Shown here one piece after another: positions 9,075 to 17,704 of a stretch of 64,000 nucleotides of DNA (position 1 is its first letter; the number at the start of each line of letters is the position of its first letter). The notes under the pieces were generated by a model. It did no database searches and was not told the DNA's origin. It saw only the letters and a list, made by a program, of their open reading frames with translations. Both the position numbers and the translations under genes were made by a program. This DNA is from Thiomicrorhabdus sp. ZW0627 (GTDB lineage Bacteria; Pseudomonadota; Gammaproteobacteria; Thiomicrospirales; Thiomicrospiraceae), in assembly GCF_029767005.1 (NCBI RefSeq), contig NZ_JARUQR010000004.1, forward strand, positions 62,517 to 126,516, given 5' to 3'.

Positions 9075-9689
9075 ATGAAGCCCATTCTCATTTATGTACA
9101 AAATCCGAATGCTCTAAATACATGGTTAAGCGCGTGCGAGAGAGAACCGCAAATCCTATACAACTTGGACGACCTAGAATCACCGAGCATAGAGATTAAT
9201 AACAGTTTACTTTTGTTACATAAAACCGAAGACGCTGCGGAATCCAGAATTGCTGACCTGTCAAAACGTGGACTGGACATTCTATTATTCAGCAACAAGC
9301 CTTCCGTAGAAGAGAGCATGCGCTTCTTTAAGCTTGGCATAAAAGGCTATTTAAACACGTTTGCCAATAAAAACAGAATTCAGCAAGCGATTGAAACCGT
9401 TCAGGTTGGTAACATTTGGCTAGGACAAAATATCATGCAAGCCATGATTGAATCCGTTACTCATGCACCAAAATCTGACGATGGCTGGAAAGATTTACTG
9501 ACTGATCGAGAAATTGAAGTGACAAGCTGGGTTTTACAGAGTAAAACCAATAAGGAAATTGCTCAATCACTGGATATCACCGAACGAACGGTCAAAGCCC
9601 ATTTGCAAAATATTTTTCAAAAGCTAACCGTAAAGGATAGATTAAGTTTAGTATTAAAAGTTCAAAACTGGTCAACGCCAGGGATGTAA
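9075..9689 (+). CDS. LuxR/FixJ-type transcription regulator with a pseudo-receiver
   Basis: A 204-residue regulator. The C-terminus (about 140-200) is a LuxR helix-turn-helix (LTDREIEVTSWVLQSKTNKE... TERTVKAHLQNIF). The N-terminal half resembles a response-regulator receiver in length and ends with the usual KGYL-like strand. It lacks the acidic pair after strand 1 (YVQNP instead of DD) and the phospho-acceptor Asp after strand 3 (LLLLHKTED). So phosphorylation is unlikely, as in CsgD and VpsT, which are biofilm regulators. I do not see the VpsT c-di-GMP motif. It sits between lapC and lapE, which suggests local control of the adhesion module. Confidence 0.8.
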   Translation: MKPILIYVQNPNALNTWLSACEREPQILYNLDDLESPSIEINNSLLLLHKTEDAAESRIADLSKRGLDILLFSNKPSVEESMRFFKLGIKGYLNTFANKNRIQQAIETVQVGNIWLGQNIMQAMIESVTHAPKSDDGWKDLLTDREIEVTSWVLQSKTNKEIAQSLDITERTVKAHLQNIFQKLTVKDRLSLVLKVQNWSTPGM

Positions 9690-9744
9690 TGAAAAACCTG
9701 AAGCACAACCATCCACTTGCATAGTCTCTGATAAGGAGAGGAAA

Positions 9745-11106
9745 ATGAATACATTTAAACAGAAAACATTTAAGCGATCTTATTTAACCCTCATCGGCTG
9801 TATGATTTTTCCTGTTTCCAGCCTTTTTGGTACGGCTTATGCGATGGAGCTGCAGGAAACCGTCGAAGACGCCATCATGCACAACCCTGAAGTCCGTGAA
9901 CAGATCAAGGCCTACCGAGCGATTCAAGCAGAACTTGAAGGTGCAAAAGGTAGCTGGTATCCAAGAATCGACTTGTCAGCCGGTATCGGTTACGAAGAAG
10001 TCGATCGCCAAAGCATCCCTCTTGATAATACAGGGGGCGATGGCTTAACTCGAAGAGAGGGTGCCGTTCGCTTGACCGAAAATATTTTCGAGGGCTTTGC
10101 CACCGAGAATGAGATCAAACGTCAACAACGCCGTCTTGACTCTGCCTCTTATCAAGTAATTTCCAAAGCAAATCAGATTGCACTTGATATGACGGAAGCT
10201 TACATCAACCTTATCAAAGAAAAAGAGCTGGTCAAGCTCTCCGAAGATAATGTTGAGACACATCAGAAAATCCTCGATCAAATCATTCAACGCCGTGAGG
10301 CCGGAATCGGCAATCAAGTTGAGGTTGATCAAGCCCAAGCTCGTTTGGCACTGGCAAAGTCCAACTTAATGGCCGAAAAGAACAATTATTCTGATACGCT
10401 TTCGCGTTTCCAGCGAGTTTTAGGTCGCCTTCCCGATAGCGAATTGATTCCGCCAATTTTTGATGCCAAACTACCGGCTTCACAAGAGGAAGCGATAAAT
10501 GACGCGCTGCTGAACCACCCTACAATCCGTTCTGCCAATGCCGATATCGCTCAAGCTCAAGCGCAATATGACCTGTCAAAAAGTGCTTACTACCCTCGCA
10601 TTGATTTGGAAGTAGAAAAAACCTATGACCACAACCTGTCAGGGATCGAAGGCCGAGACGAACACCTTCAAGCCATGCTAAGACTTCGTTATAACTTATA
10701 TAATGGCGGTAAGGACAAGGCGGAAAGAAGTCGTACAGCGAGCGCCATGCACCAAGCAATTGAAATTCGTAATAACTCTAGAAGACAAGCCATTGAGAAT
10801 TTACGTTATGCATGGAATGCTCATCAATATGTTGGTGAACAGCTTGCCTACATCCAAGCGCATATCAAACTTACACATGAAACACTTGTTGGTTACCGCA
10901 AGCAGTTTAGCTTGGGACGTAGAACTTTGCTCGACTTACTTAATACGGAAGATGAGTACATCAGCGCCTTGAGAACATTGGTGACAAGCGAGAATGAATA
11001 CAAAATATCCCAATACCGAATTCTGAACGGCATGGGTAACTTGCTCGAAAACCTGAATGTCAGTCTAGACATGGTCGGTTCAGAGGAAGAGTATACAGAT
11101 TATTAA
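9745..11106 (+). CDS. lapE: TolC-family outer-membrane channel (LapE-like)
   Basis: A 453-residue TolC/AggA-type protein with a signal peptide ending near TAYA (about residue 34). Two repeats of the OEP family follow; each has long coiled-coil helices and a YPRIDL beta segment (near residues 72 and 287). Such trimers form the outer-membrane pore of type I secretion systems. With lapB and lapC it completes a secretion machine. It follows the LuxR gene by 55 bases with a GGAGAGGAAA ribosome site and is the last gene before a strong terminator. The specific LapE assignment rests on the neighbours. Confidence 0.88.
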   Translation: MNTFKQKTFKRSYLTLIGCMIFPVSSLFGTAYAMELQETVEDAIMHNPEVREQIKAYRAIQAELEGAKGSWYPRIDLSAGIGYEEVDRQSIPLDNTGGDGLTRREGAVRLTENIFEGFATENEIKRQQRRLDSASYQVISKANQIALDMTEAYINLIKEKELVKLSEDNVETHQKILDQIIQRREAGIGNQVEVDQAQARLALAKSNLMAEKNNYSDTLSRFQRVLGRLPDSELIPPIFDAKLPASQEEAINDALLNHPTIRSANADIAQAQAQYDLSKSAYYPRIDLEVEKTYDHNLSGIEGRDEHLQAMLRLRYNLYNGGKDKAERSRTASAMHQAIEIRNNSRRQAIENLRYAWNAHQYVGEQLAYIQAHIKLTHETLVGYRKQFSLGRRTLLDLLNTEDEYISALRTLVTSENEYKISQYRILNGMGNLLENLNVSLDMVGSEEEYTDY

Positions 11107-11111
11107 ACCCC

Positions 11112-11149
11112 ATTAAAGCCTAGTGGCCATCAAACCACTAGGCTTTAAT
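11112..11149. terminator. Bidirectional terminator between lapE and the SafE-like gene
   Basis: Perfect 15-base arms (ATTAAAGCCTAGTGG at 11112-11126 and its complement at 11135-11149) enclose an 8-base loop. The T-rich outer arm lets it work in both directions. It overlaps the stop codon of the minus-strand gene that ends at 11138. Confidence 0.85.
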
Positions 11150-11830
11150 ATTCAATATAATTGCTAAATAAATCTGCCATACACCCATTGCCATCACACC
11201 TAATCCGGCAATTTTCCTAACCCAGTTCTTCCGAGCCAAGCGGGTGAAATAAAATGCGAACACCCCCATCAACATCAGATTAGGCAACGTACCCAAACCA
11301 AACGCCAACATCACCATACTTCCTTCTAAAGCGCCTCCGGCACTCAAGGCCATGATCAACATGCTGTAGACTAAACCACAAGGCAACCATCCCCATACCA
11401 AACCGTACCACCATGCCTGCGGTAACGATTCAACAGGAGAAAGCTTTTTGGCATAAGGCTGTAACCGACCCCAAATTCTCTGCCCCAGTTTTTCAACTGC
11501 AACAATACCGTACCACCAACCTGCCAAGTACAGACCCAGCCCAATCATAAAACTACCCGCTATCATTTGCAGTATCTGCTGTGCGGGAAGAAACGTGACT
11601 AAAGAACCTAATGTTGACCCTAAGTACCCAAACAAAGCACCGATCAGCATATAGCTTGAAATTCGTCCCAGATTGTAAGCCAGTTGATAAGGCAGCATTC
11701 TTAGCCAGCTTTGCTGAACATTAACATTAAGACCAAACGTCAAAGCCCCAACAACACCGCCGCACATACCTAAACAGTGAATTCCGCCCAAAAGACCAAC
11801 GACTAACGAGGTGAGTAACATCGACTCCAT
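11138..11830 (-). CDS. UreH/SafE-like integral membrane protein
   Basis: A 230-residue protein with about six transmembrane helices. It has the family hallmark GGIHCLGMCGG near the N-terminus and a second half-motif WGWLPCGLVYS, both with conserved Cys in membrane helices. This is the sulfite exporter TauE/SafE-UreH type often linked to cytochrome oxidase or copper handling rather than to sulfite. Here it is far from the cco genes at the other end of the window. I chose the ATG at 11830, which overlaps the comM stop as TGATG with GGGAAG upstream, over a TTG one codon earlier. It is probably translationally coupled to comM. Confidence 0.75.
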   Translation of the reverse strand: MESMLLTSLVVGLLGGIHCLGMCGGVVGALTFGLNVNVQQSWLRMLPYQLAYNLGRISSYMLIGALFGYLGSTLGSLVTFLPAQQILQMIAGSFMIGLGLYLAGWWYGIVAVEKLGQRIWGRLQPYAKKLSPVESLPQAWWYGLVWGWLPCGLVYSMLIMALSAGGALEGSMVMLAFGLGTLPNLMLMGVFAFYFTRLARKNWVRKIAGLGVMAMGVWQIYLAIILNIKA

Positions 11831-13359
11831 CAAAAACTTCCCAAATTACGGTCAAAACTGCGGTAAGCAAGCGCCTCGGCCAAATGAACGGACTCAACCT
11901 GCTCACTGCCAGCCATATCCGCCAAAGAACGGGCTACGCGTAAAATTCGATGATAACTTCTGGCTGAAATACCCATGCGCTCAACGGCATTCTTAAGCAA
12001 TCGATTTCCCGAATCATCGATTGTTATCAGCTGCTGAATCTGAACAGGTGTCAAATCGCCGTTTAAACACCCTTGACGCTCATATTGCAATGCATGCAAC
12101 CTTGTCACTCGCCCTCTAATTGTTCGACTATCCTCAGACCCTTGATCTCTCTTATGCTGCAAGGAATCAATATCGACAGGCGGGATTTCTATATGCAGAT
12201 CAATTCGATCCAAAAGCGGACCTGAAATCTTCTTTTGATAACGTAAAATTTGTTCAGGCGTATCTTTGCAACGGCCATAAGGATCGTCAGGGAAATACCC
12301 GGACGGTGTCGGATTCATAGCAGCCACCAATAAAAACTTGCTCGGGTAACGGATATGATGGTTCACCCTTGATATCTCGACATGGTGATTTTCAAGCGGT
12401 TCTCTAAGCGCCTCTAAAACGCCCCTCGAAAATTCCGGCAACTCATCAAGGAAAAGTACACCATGATGAGCCAAACTAATTGCACCCGGCTTGGGAATCG
12501 TACCACCTCCCACCATAGAGGCCGAAGAAGCAGTGTGGTGTGGACTGATCATTTTTCGTTGAAACCTGCCACGAACATCCACTTCCTGCCCAGATACCGA
12601 CTGTATCGAAGCCAACTCTATCGCCTGCTCCTGCTTTAATTCCGGCAATAACGTCACTAAACGGGAAGCCAGCATGCTCTTGCCGGAACCAGGAGGACCT
12701 ACCATCAAAACGGAATGCCCGCCGGTAGCACTTAACTCAAGCACTCTTTTAGCCTGAGTCTGACCAACAACGTCCGCCAAATCAAATGTATAATCCTCTA
12801 CGAAATCGGAATGACCTTCCGGTGCAGTCAACGGATTCCTTCCTAACAAGTAACCGCACAACTCCAATAACGTCGTTGCACCCACCGCAACAGAAGCTTC
12901 CAGTTCAATCTGGGGTTTGACCAAAGAGGCCTCTTCAAGATTTGCAAATGGGACCACCGCCGTTTTACCGGCTTCCTTACAGTGCAAAACAGCAGGCAAA
13001 ATACCCGGAACACTCCGGATTTCGCCATTCAAGCCCAACTCACCAAAAAACTCATAACCAGAAGCATCGACTTGAAGTTGCTCAGTAGCGATCAAGATTC
13101 CCAAGGCAATCGCAACATCGTATCGACCACCGGATTTAGGAAGATCCGCAGGAGCCAAATTGACGGTAATTCGCTTTGGTGGCAACTGGAAACCACTATT
13201 CAGGATTGCACTGCGTACACGTTCTTTACTTTCTTTGACAGATGCTTCCGGCAACCCGACGATCGCCAAAGCAGGTAATCCATTACTCGCATGCACTTCC
13301 ACCGTGACCTGCGGAGCATTGATGCCTAAAGAAGCCCGGGTTAAAACAGAAGCAAACAC
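11830..13359 (-). CDS. comM: ComM/YifB-family Mg-chelatase-like AAA+ ATPase
   Basis: A 509-residue protein with an N-terminal Lon-protease-like S5 fold domain (about 1-170), an AAA+ core and a C-terminal Mg-chelatase domain. Walker A is GPPGSGKS (221-228); GVLFLDELPEF gives Walker B. Known role: ComM is a hexameric helicase that drives branch migration during natural transformation. The start is GTG at 13359 with only a weak ribosome site. Together with dprA in this window it suggests that the organism can be naturally competent, though neither gene alone proves it. Confidence 0.9.
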   Translation of the reverse strand: MFASVLTRASLGINAPQVTVEVHASNGLPALAIVGLPEASVKESKERVRSAILNSGFQLPPKRITVNLAPADLPKSGGRYDVAIALGILIATEQLQVDASGYEFFGELGLNGEIRSVPGILPAVLHCKEAGKTAVVPFANLEEASLVKPQIELEASVAVGATTLLELCGYLLGRNPLTAPEGHSDFVEDYTFDLADVVGQTQAKRVLELSATGGHSVLMVGPPGSGKSMLASRLVTLLPELKQEQAIELASIQSVSGQEVDVRGRFQRKMISPHHTASSASMVGGGTIPKPGAISLAHHGVLFLDELPEFSRGVLEALREPLENHHVEISRVNHHIRYPSKFLLVAAMNPTPSGYFPDDPYGRCKDTPEQILRYQKKISGPLLDRIDLHIEIPPVDIDSLQHKRDQGSEDSRTIRGRVTRLHALQYERQGCLNGDLTPVQIQQLITIDDSGNRLLKNAVERMGISARSYHRILRVARSLADMAGSEQVESVHLAEALAYRSFDRNLGSF

Positions 13360-13383
13360 TATAAATACTCAATCAAACCAGAC

Positions 13384-13638
13384 TTACTTGTCCGTTAAAT
13401 GAGCTTGTTCCAGTTCCGCAACCTTCTCTTCTAACGCTTCCAGTTTCGCACGCGTTTTTGCGAGTACGGCCATCTGTATGTCAAACTCTTCCCTTGAAAC
13501 CAGATCCATTTTTTCAAAACTGGCTGTCAGGATGGCTTTCACTTGTGACTTGAAATTATCCGGCGTTTGACCAAAACCGTTTGGAATCGCCTGTGTGATT
13601 TTAAGAACCGTTTCTTCAATTTGCTTTGGATTTAGCAT
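13384..13638 (-). CDS. ubiK: Ubiquinone biosynthesis accessory factor UbiK (BMFP family)
   Basis: An 84-residue protein of the YqiC/BMFP family. An amphipathic N-terminal half is followed by a coiled coil (about residues 45-78, LAKTRAKLEALEEKVAELEQ). UbiK is known to support aerobic ubiquinone synthesis with UbiJ, probably by helping the hydroxylase complex meet the membrane. A good ribosome site (AAGGGG) precedes the ATG. It runs in the same direction as comM, 24 bases upstream of it. Confidence 0.85.
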   Translation of the reverse strand: MLNPKQIEETVLKITQAIPNGFGQTPDNFKSQVKAILTASFEKMDLVSREEFDIQMAVLAKTRAKLEALEEKVAELEQAHLTDK

Positions 13639-13686
13639 TTCAGCCCCTTATTTAATGTCTTCCCAGAGCGGGGAATTTTAATAACT

Positions 13687-13700
13687 CAGATAATTATCTG
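13687..13700. promoter_or_regulatory. Palindrome in the ubiK / diguanylate cyclase intergenic region
   Basis: A perfect 14-base palindrome, CAGATAATTATCTG. Related half-copies occur at about 13729 (CAGATAAA) and 13813 (CAGATAAT) in the same 224-base divergent gap. This could be an operator for one of the two divergent genes. Confidence 0.3.
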
Positions 13701-13762
13701 ACTATACTATTTTTGACCTTGATTAACCAGATAAAGAAAATCACAAACAACAGTCAACCCCA

Positions 13763-13781
13763 CTAAAATCAATGATTTTAG
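13763..13781. promoter_or_regulatory. Dyad operator candidate upstream of a diguanylate cyclase gene
   Basis: Perfect 9-base arms CTAAAATCA and TGATTTTAG around one central A. It lies 80-100 bases before the GGDEF gene start and just upstream of a possible extended -10 (TGTTAAAAT, about 13804-13812). It has the position and symmetry of a regulator site; the factor is unknown. Confidence 0.35.
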
Positions 13782-13862
13782 CTGATAGAACTGCCGTCTT
13801 TTTATGTTAAAATTCAGATAATTCTATTATTTTTTTGCCGACATTTTATTTGGATTCGATGC

Positions 13863-14912
13863 ATGATCAATATTAATGATGCCCCTGAAAATGCAAAACG
13901 CATCTTTCTCGAACTGGTTGAGAGATTTAACGAACTGAACATCAATCCAACTCCCCTAAATTACTATGTCTGGTACCAGTATTTAAAGGGAGAAAATGCA
14001 CAATTCCGCCAGGAAATGGAGACGATTCTCAACGATCCTTTCGGTTACGACGACCGTGCCGGTAAACGCCTATACCAAGAGTTCTTGCAAGACGAGAACG
14101 AAGACAGCTCTGAATTCGATCGCGCCCTTAGGCGTCTGATCAACCTTATGATTCAAAAAATGAATGTCTGGAGCGACAAACTGGAGCAACAGACAAAAGA
14201 CTTGGACGACTGCGCAAAATCATTATCGAATCCGAACCTGAATCCCGATGACCTGAAACGCATTACAGACACCATGCTTAGTGCAGCACACTCAATGAGC
14301 GAGAACAGCAAGGCGATTCAACAAGAAATGATTATGAATTCCGATGAGGTTCAAAAGCTGCGTCATGACCTTATCACTGCGCAAGCTGCGGCCATGACAG
14401 ACGAATTAACGGAACTAGGCAACCGTAAAGCATTCAATGAAACCTTGGAAGAGTTGATCCTTGAAAACGGAGAGCGGCCAAATAATCTATGTCTCATTCT
14501 AAGCGACATCGACCATTTCAAGGAATTCAATGACAGTTACGGTCACTTGATTGGTGACAGCGTTCTGCGTTATTACGCCAATATCATGAAGAGAAACCAG
14601 AGTAAAACGGAAACCATCTGTCGCTTTGGTGGAGAAGAGTTTGCAATTCTTCTACCCAATTCTACGCTTCAAGAGTCAAGAGCGCGTGCCGAACAGATTC
14701 GTGAAGCGATTGAATCGGCAGTATTAAAACGCAAGAACTCAAAAGAGCCGCTTACTCAAATCACTGCCTCATTTGGCATCGCGGAATTCGACGGGAAAAA
14801 GGACACCAGTGAATCCTTTATTACCCGAGCTGACAAGGCCTTATACCTCGCCAAAAAAAGCGGCCGAAACACCGTCAAAGACGAATTTGATCTGATCGAA
14901 AAATTTCATTAA
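13863..14912 (+). CDS. Diguanylate cyclase (GGDEF domain)
   Basis: A 349-residue soluble protein with no membrane helix. The N-terminal 170 residues are mostly helical and of unassigned type. The C-terminal GGDEF domain (about 175-340) has an intact active site, GGEEF at 256-260, and the substrate-binding DxxxFKxxND (DIDHFKEFND). It should make c-di-GMP from two GTP. I do not see an RxxD inhibitory site at the usual place before the motif. It stands alone, convergent with the SPOR gene. Confidence 0.85.
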   Translation: MININDAPENAKRIFLELVERFNELNINPTPLNYYVWYQYLKGENAQFRQEMETILNDPFGYDDRAGKRLYQEFLQDENEDSSEFDRALRRLINLMIQKMNVWSDKLEQQTKDLDDCAKSLSNPNLNPDDLKRITDTMLSAAHSMSENSKAIQQEMIMNSDEVQKLRHDLITAQAAAMTDELTELGNRKAFNETLEELILENGERPNNLCLILSDIDHFKEFNDSYGHLIGDSVLRYYANIMKRNQSKTETICRFGGEEFAILLPNSTLQESRARAEQIREAIESAVLKRKNSKEPLTQITASFGIAEFDGKKDTSESFITRADKALYLAKKSGRNTVKDEFDLIEKFH

Positions 14913-14942
14913 ACAATTCGCTCAATCAAATCAGAACCTTTT

Positions 14943-15629
14943 TTATCGATTCTCACCTTTATCATTGGCCGCTAACTTTTTAGGGGCCTTGACCAATAAG
15001 GTGTCTACGCCCAGTTGGCGCAACTCATTCCGCTTTTTGTTCATCTCCAAACGGTCGTCATAAGGTCCAACCCGAAGACGATAATAAACGCGTTGACCTT
15101 TTTGAACTCTGGATACCTCAACCTGTTGTCCCAAGCGGGCCAAACGCTGCTGCTCTCTTAAAGCGACTTTTTCAGAACCGAAAGTACCGGCATGAATATA
15201 GTAAGCATCGTCCAACTTGACTGAAATCGGTACAGCATCAACAATCACTTCCGTCTCTTTCAAACCTTGATAAAAACTATAAGAACGCTTTTCTGAAACG
15301 TTTTCCGCTTTTTCAGGGATGTCTTTAGGTAATTCCTGAGGCTTAACCGCTTCTACCGTGATCGTGGTTTGTTCCTCGGACTGGGATTGTTGCGCCGTAT
15401 TAACTTCGTTATAAATTTTAGAAGGCGGTTGAACTTCGCCGTGCGCTTTATTGTTGATGAAGTGCTGAGCCACCCAGAAACCGCCCAGAAAGCTCAATGA
15501 AACGAATAAACCAACGCCCCAAACCTTTCCGACTGATCGACCTCGAGCATTACCGGATTCAGACTGCTGCGATCTTCGCTGAAATCCGGTTTTATTCCGG
15601 TTATGGCCGTATCGATAATCTCGAGACAT
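14943..15629 (-). CDS. SPOR-domain cell-division-type membrane protein
   Basis: A 228-residue protein built like FtsN. A basic cytoplasmic N-terminus is followed by one membrane helix (about 36-55), a low-complexity periplasmic linker (60-130) and a C-terminal SPOR domain (about 140-215, AYYIHAGTFGSEKVAL...). SPOR domains bind denuded glycan strands at the division septum. Its ATG overlaps the argS stop (TAATG), so it is co-transcribed and probably coupled with argS. An argS-SPOR gene pair is common in gammaproteobacteria. Confidence 0.85.
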   Translation of the reverse strand: MSRDYRYGHNRNKTGFQRRSQQSESGNARGRSVGKVWGVGLFVSLSFLGGFWVAQHFINNKAHGEVQPPSKIYNEVNTAQQSQSEEQTTITVEAVKPQELPKDIPEKAENVSEKRSYSFYQGLKETEVIVDAVPISVKLDDAYYIHAGTFGSEKVALREQQRLARLGQQVEVSRVQKGQRVYYRLRVGPYDDRLEMNKKRNELRQLGVDTLLVKAPKKLAANDKGENR

Positions 15630-17401
15630 TACATTTTCTCAGGAGCGGACACTCCCAAAATCGCCAAACCGTTCTTCAATACTTGCTGAACGGCCAGGAT
15701 CAAAGTCAAACGTGCGTTTCTCACCGTATCGTCCTCGACGATAAACTGACAAGCGTTGTAGTAACTATGTAAGCCATGCGCCAGATCCTTCAAGTAATAA
15801 GCGATCTGGTGAGGCTCATACGCCACCGCAGCACGGGCAATAACTTCCGGATACTTAGCCAGCTGAACAGCCAAATCAGTTTCCTGATCAAGCTCTAGCT
15901 TATCCAGTGACGCCATACCGGCCTCTCTATCCAAAGCCATGCCCTTTTCAGCCGCTTGCTCCAAAACGCTTGAGATACGCGCATGCGCATATTGGATGTA
16001 ATACACCGGGTTGTCATTCGATTGAGACTTGGCAAGATCCAAGTCAAAATCCATGTGCTGTTCGGACTTGCGCTGCACATAAAAGAAACGTGCCGCATCC
16101 GACCCGACTTCGTCTCTCAAATCTCTCAAGGTCACAAACTGACCGCTTCGAGTCGACATCGCCAACTTCTCACCGCCTCGATAAAGAATGGCGAATTGAA
16201 CCAACAGCACTTCCAATGCTTCAGGGTTGGTATTCATGGCTTCCATCGCGGCTTTGACGCGAGGGACATAACCGTGGTGATCCGATCCCCACACATCGAT
16301 CAAAATATCGTAACCGCGTTCCAACTTATTGAAGTGATAGGCGATATCTGAGGCAAAATAAGTTTTCAAACCGTTATCACGCACCACAACGCGATCTTTT
16401 TCGTCTCCGTAGTCGGTCGAACGGAACCATAAAGCGCCGTTTTGTTCGTAAATTTTTCCGGAGGCCTGCAATTTCTCAATCGCAGCATCCACCACACCGG
16501 TCTCCATCAAAGAACGTTCTGAGAACCAGTTTTCAAAACTCACATTGAAGCCTTCAAGGTCTTCTTTGATGTCTTCCAGAATCGTGTTCAATCCAATCGC
16601 AAATACCGTTTCATAATGCGCAGCGCCCAACAGGTTCTTACATTTTGAAATCAGGTCATCGATATGCTTCTCTTTATCCCCGTCGGTCTGTCCTTCATCT
16701 GCACAGACACCGGTGAATACTTCAAAAGCAGGCTTTCTCAACAACTCACCGTGCTCGCGTTTCAGCTCCGCACTGATTTCGAAAACATAATCGCCTTTAT
16801 AACCGTTACTCGGGAAGTCAAACTCTTCGCCACATAAAGCCAAGTAACGCAACCAGACCGAGGTTGCAAGAATGTCCATCTGACGACCAGCGTCGTTCAC
16901 ATAGTACTCTTTGTCTACCTTGAATCCAGCCTCTTCCAAAAGACTTGCAACACTGGCACCATAAGCGGCGCCTCGACCATGACCGACATGCAAAGGCCCC
17001 GTCGGGTTGGCCGATACAAACTCCACAAGAACGGATCGCCCCTGACCGACATTGCAACGCCCAAATTTCTCCTTCTGGGCAAAAACCTGCTCGATCACGG
17101 CAAACTTGGCATCGTCTTTCACGAAAAAGTTAATGAAACCAGGACCGGCGATTTCCACTTTCTCCACCGCACCGCGATCTTCCATCGCCTCAATCAGTTC
17201 GACCACCTTCTCAGCCAAGGCTCTTGGCGGCATTCCAGCCGCCTTCGTCAACATCATCGCCAAGTTTGTCGCCAAGTCACCATGTGATTTATCACGCGTG
17301 TTTTCAACATTAATTCGAGGACTCGCATCCTCCGGAAGGATTCCCTGATCTTTTAACTGTTGAACAACGTTCATCAAAATCTGCACAATTTGCTGCTTCA
17401 T
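15629..17401 (-). CDS. argS: Arginyl-tRNA synthetase
   Basis: A 590-residue class I synthetase that charges tRNA-Arg. The HIGH-type motif is HVGHGRGAAYG, after the conserved SANPTGPLHVGH segment. An N-terminal arginyl-tRNA synthetase domain and a C-terminal DALR anticodon domain (starting near YYIQYAHARISSVL) are both present. The reading frame is open 44 codons further upstream to 17533. I place the start at 17401 (MKQQIVQIL) because it fits the family N-terminus and has AGAGAG just upstream; the extension has no family-like content. Confidence 0.93.
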   Translation of the reverse strand: MKQQIVQILMNVVQQLKDQGILPEDASPRINVENTRDKSHGDLATNLAMMLTKAAGMPPRALAEKVVELIEAMEDRGAVEKVEIAGPGFINFFVKDDAKFAVIEQVFAQKEKFGRCNVGQGRSVLVEFVSANPTGPLHVGHGRGAAYGASVASLLEEAGFKVDKEYYVNDAGRQMDILATSVWLRYLALCGEEFDFPSNGYKGDYVFEISAELKREHGELLRKPAFEVFTGVCADEGQTDGDKEKHIDDLISKCKNLLGAAHYETVFAIGLNTILEDIKEDLEGFNVSFENWFSERSLMETGVVDAAIEKLQASGKIYEQNGALWFRSTDYGDEKDRVVVRDNGLKTYFASDIAYHFNKLERGYDILIDVWGSDHHGYVPRVKAAMEAMNTNPEALEVLLVQFAILYRGGEKLAMSTRSGQFVTLRDLRDEVGSDAARFFYVQRKSEQHMDFDLDLAKSQSNDNPVYYIQYAHARISSVLEQAAEKGMALDREAGMASLDKLELDQETDLAVQLAKYPEVIARAAVAYEPHQIAYYLKDLAHGLHSYYNACQFIVEDDTVRNARLTLILAVQQVLKNGLAILGVSAPEKM

Positions 17402-17704
17402 GGAGCTCTCTCTTAAAACTGGATACGGTTGGGCGTAAAACACGAGCCGATGGCTTGGAAAAACACAAAAACGGTATTTTACTAAAATCCACCACAAGAT
17501 GGAAAAGTGATTGCAATCCAGAACGACTGACATACCGGAACAAAGACAAAAAAGTCACGCCAAATGCCTTCCCGCCATCTCAGCAGGCCTGTTCAAAACA
17601 CCTCCACCACTCAAGCCAAAATTTTACTTATACCCCTGTTTTAACAATCAATTACGCACAATATGCAAGGTATATATAATGATTCATCCGACTTGTAATA
17701 ACGG
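17402..17704. other. Intergenic gap between argS and a diguanylate cyclase gene
   Basis: About 300 bases between divergent genes. Short open frames here look like chance; none has a good ribosome site or a recognisable product. The gap holds one CAGGCCTG palindrome at 17584-17591. An AT-rich stretch at 17660-17695 could hold the promoter of the plus-strand gene. I see no RNA gene. Confidence 0.5.

Noticed and set aside
17402-17533. A 44-codon N-terminal extension of ArgS
   Set aside because: The extension has no family similarity and no ribosome site; the ATG at 17401 fits the family and has AGAGAG upstream.
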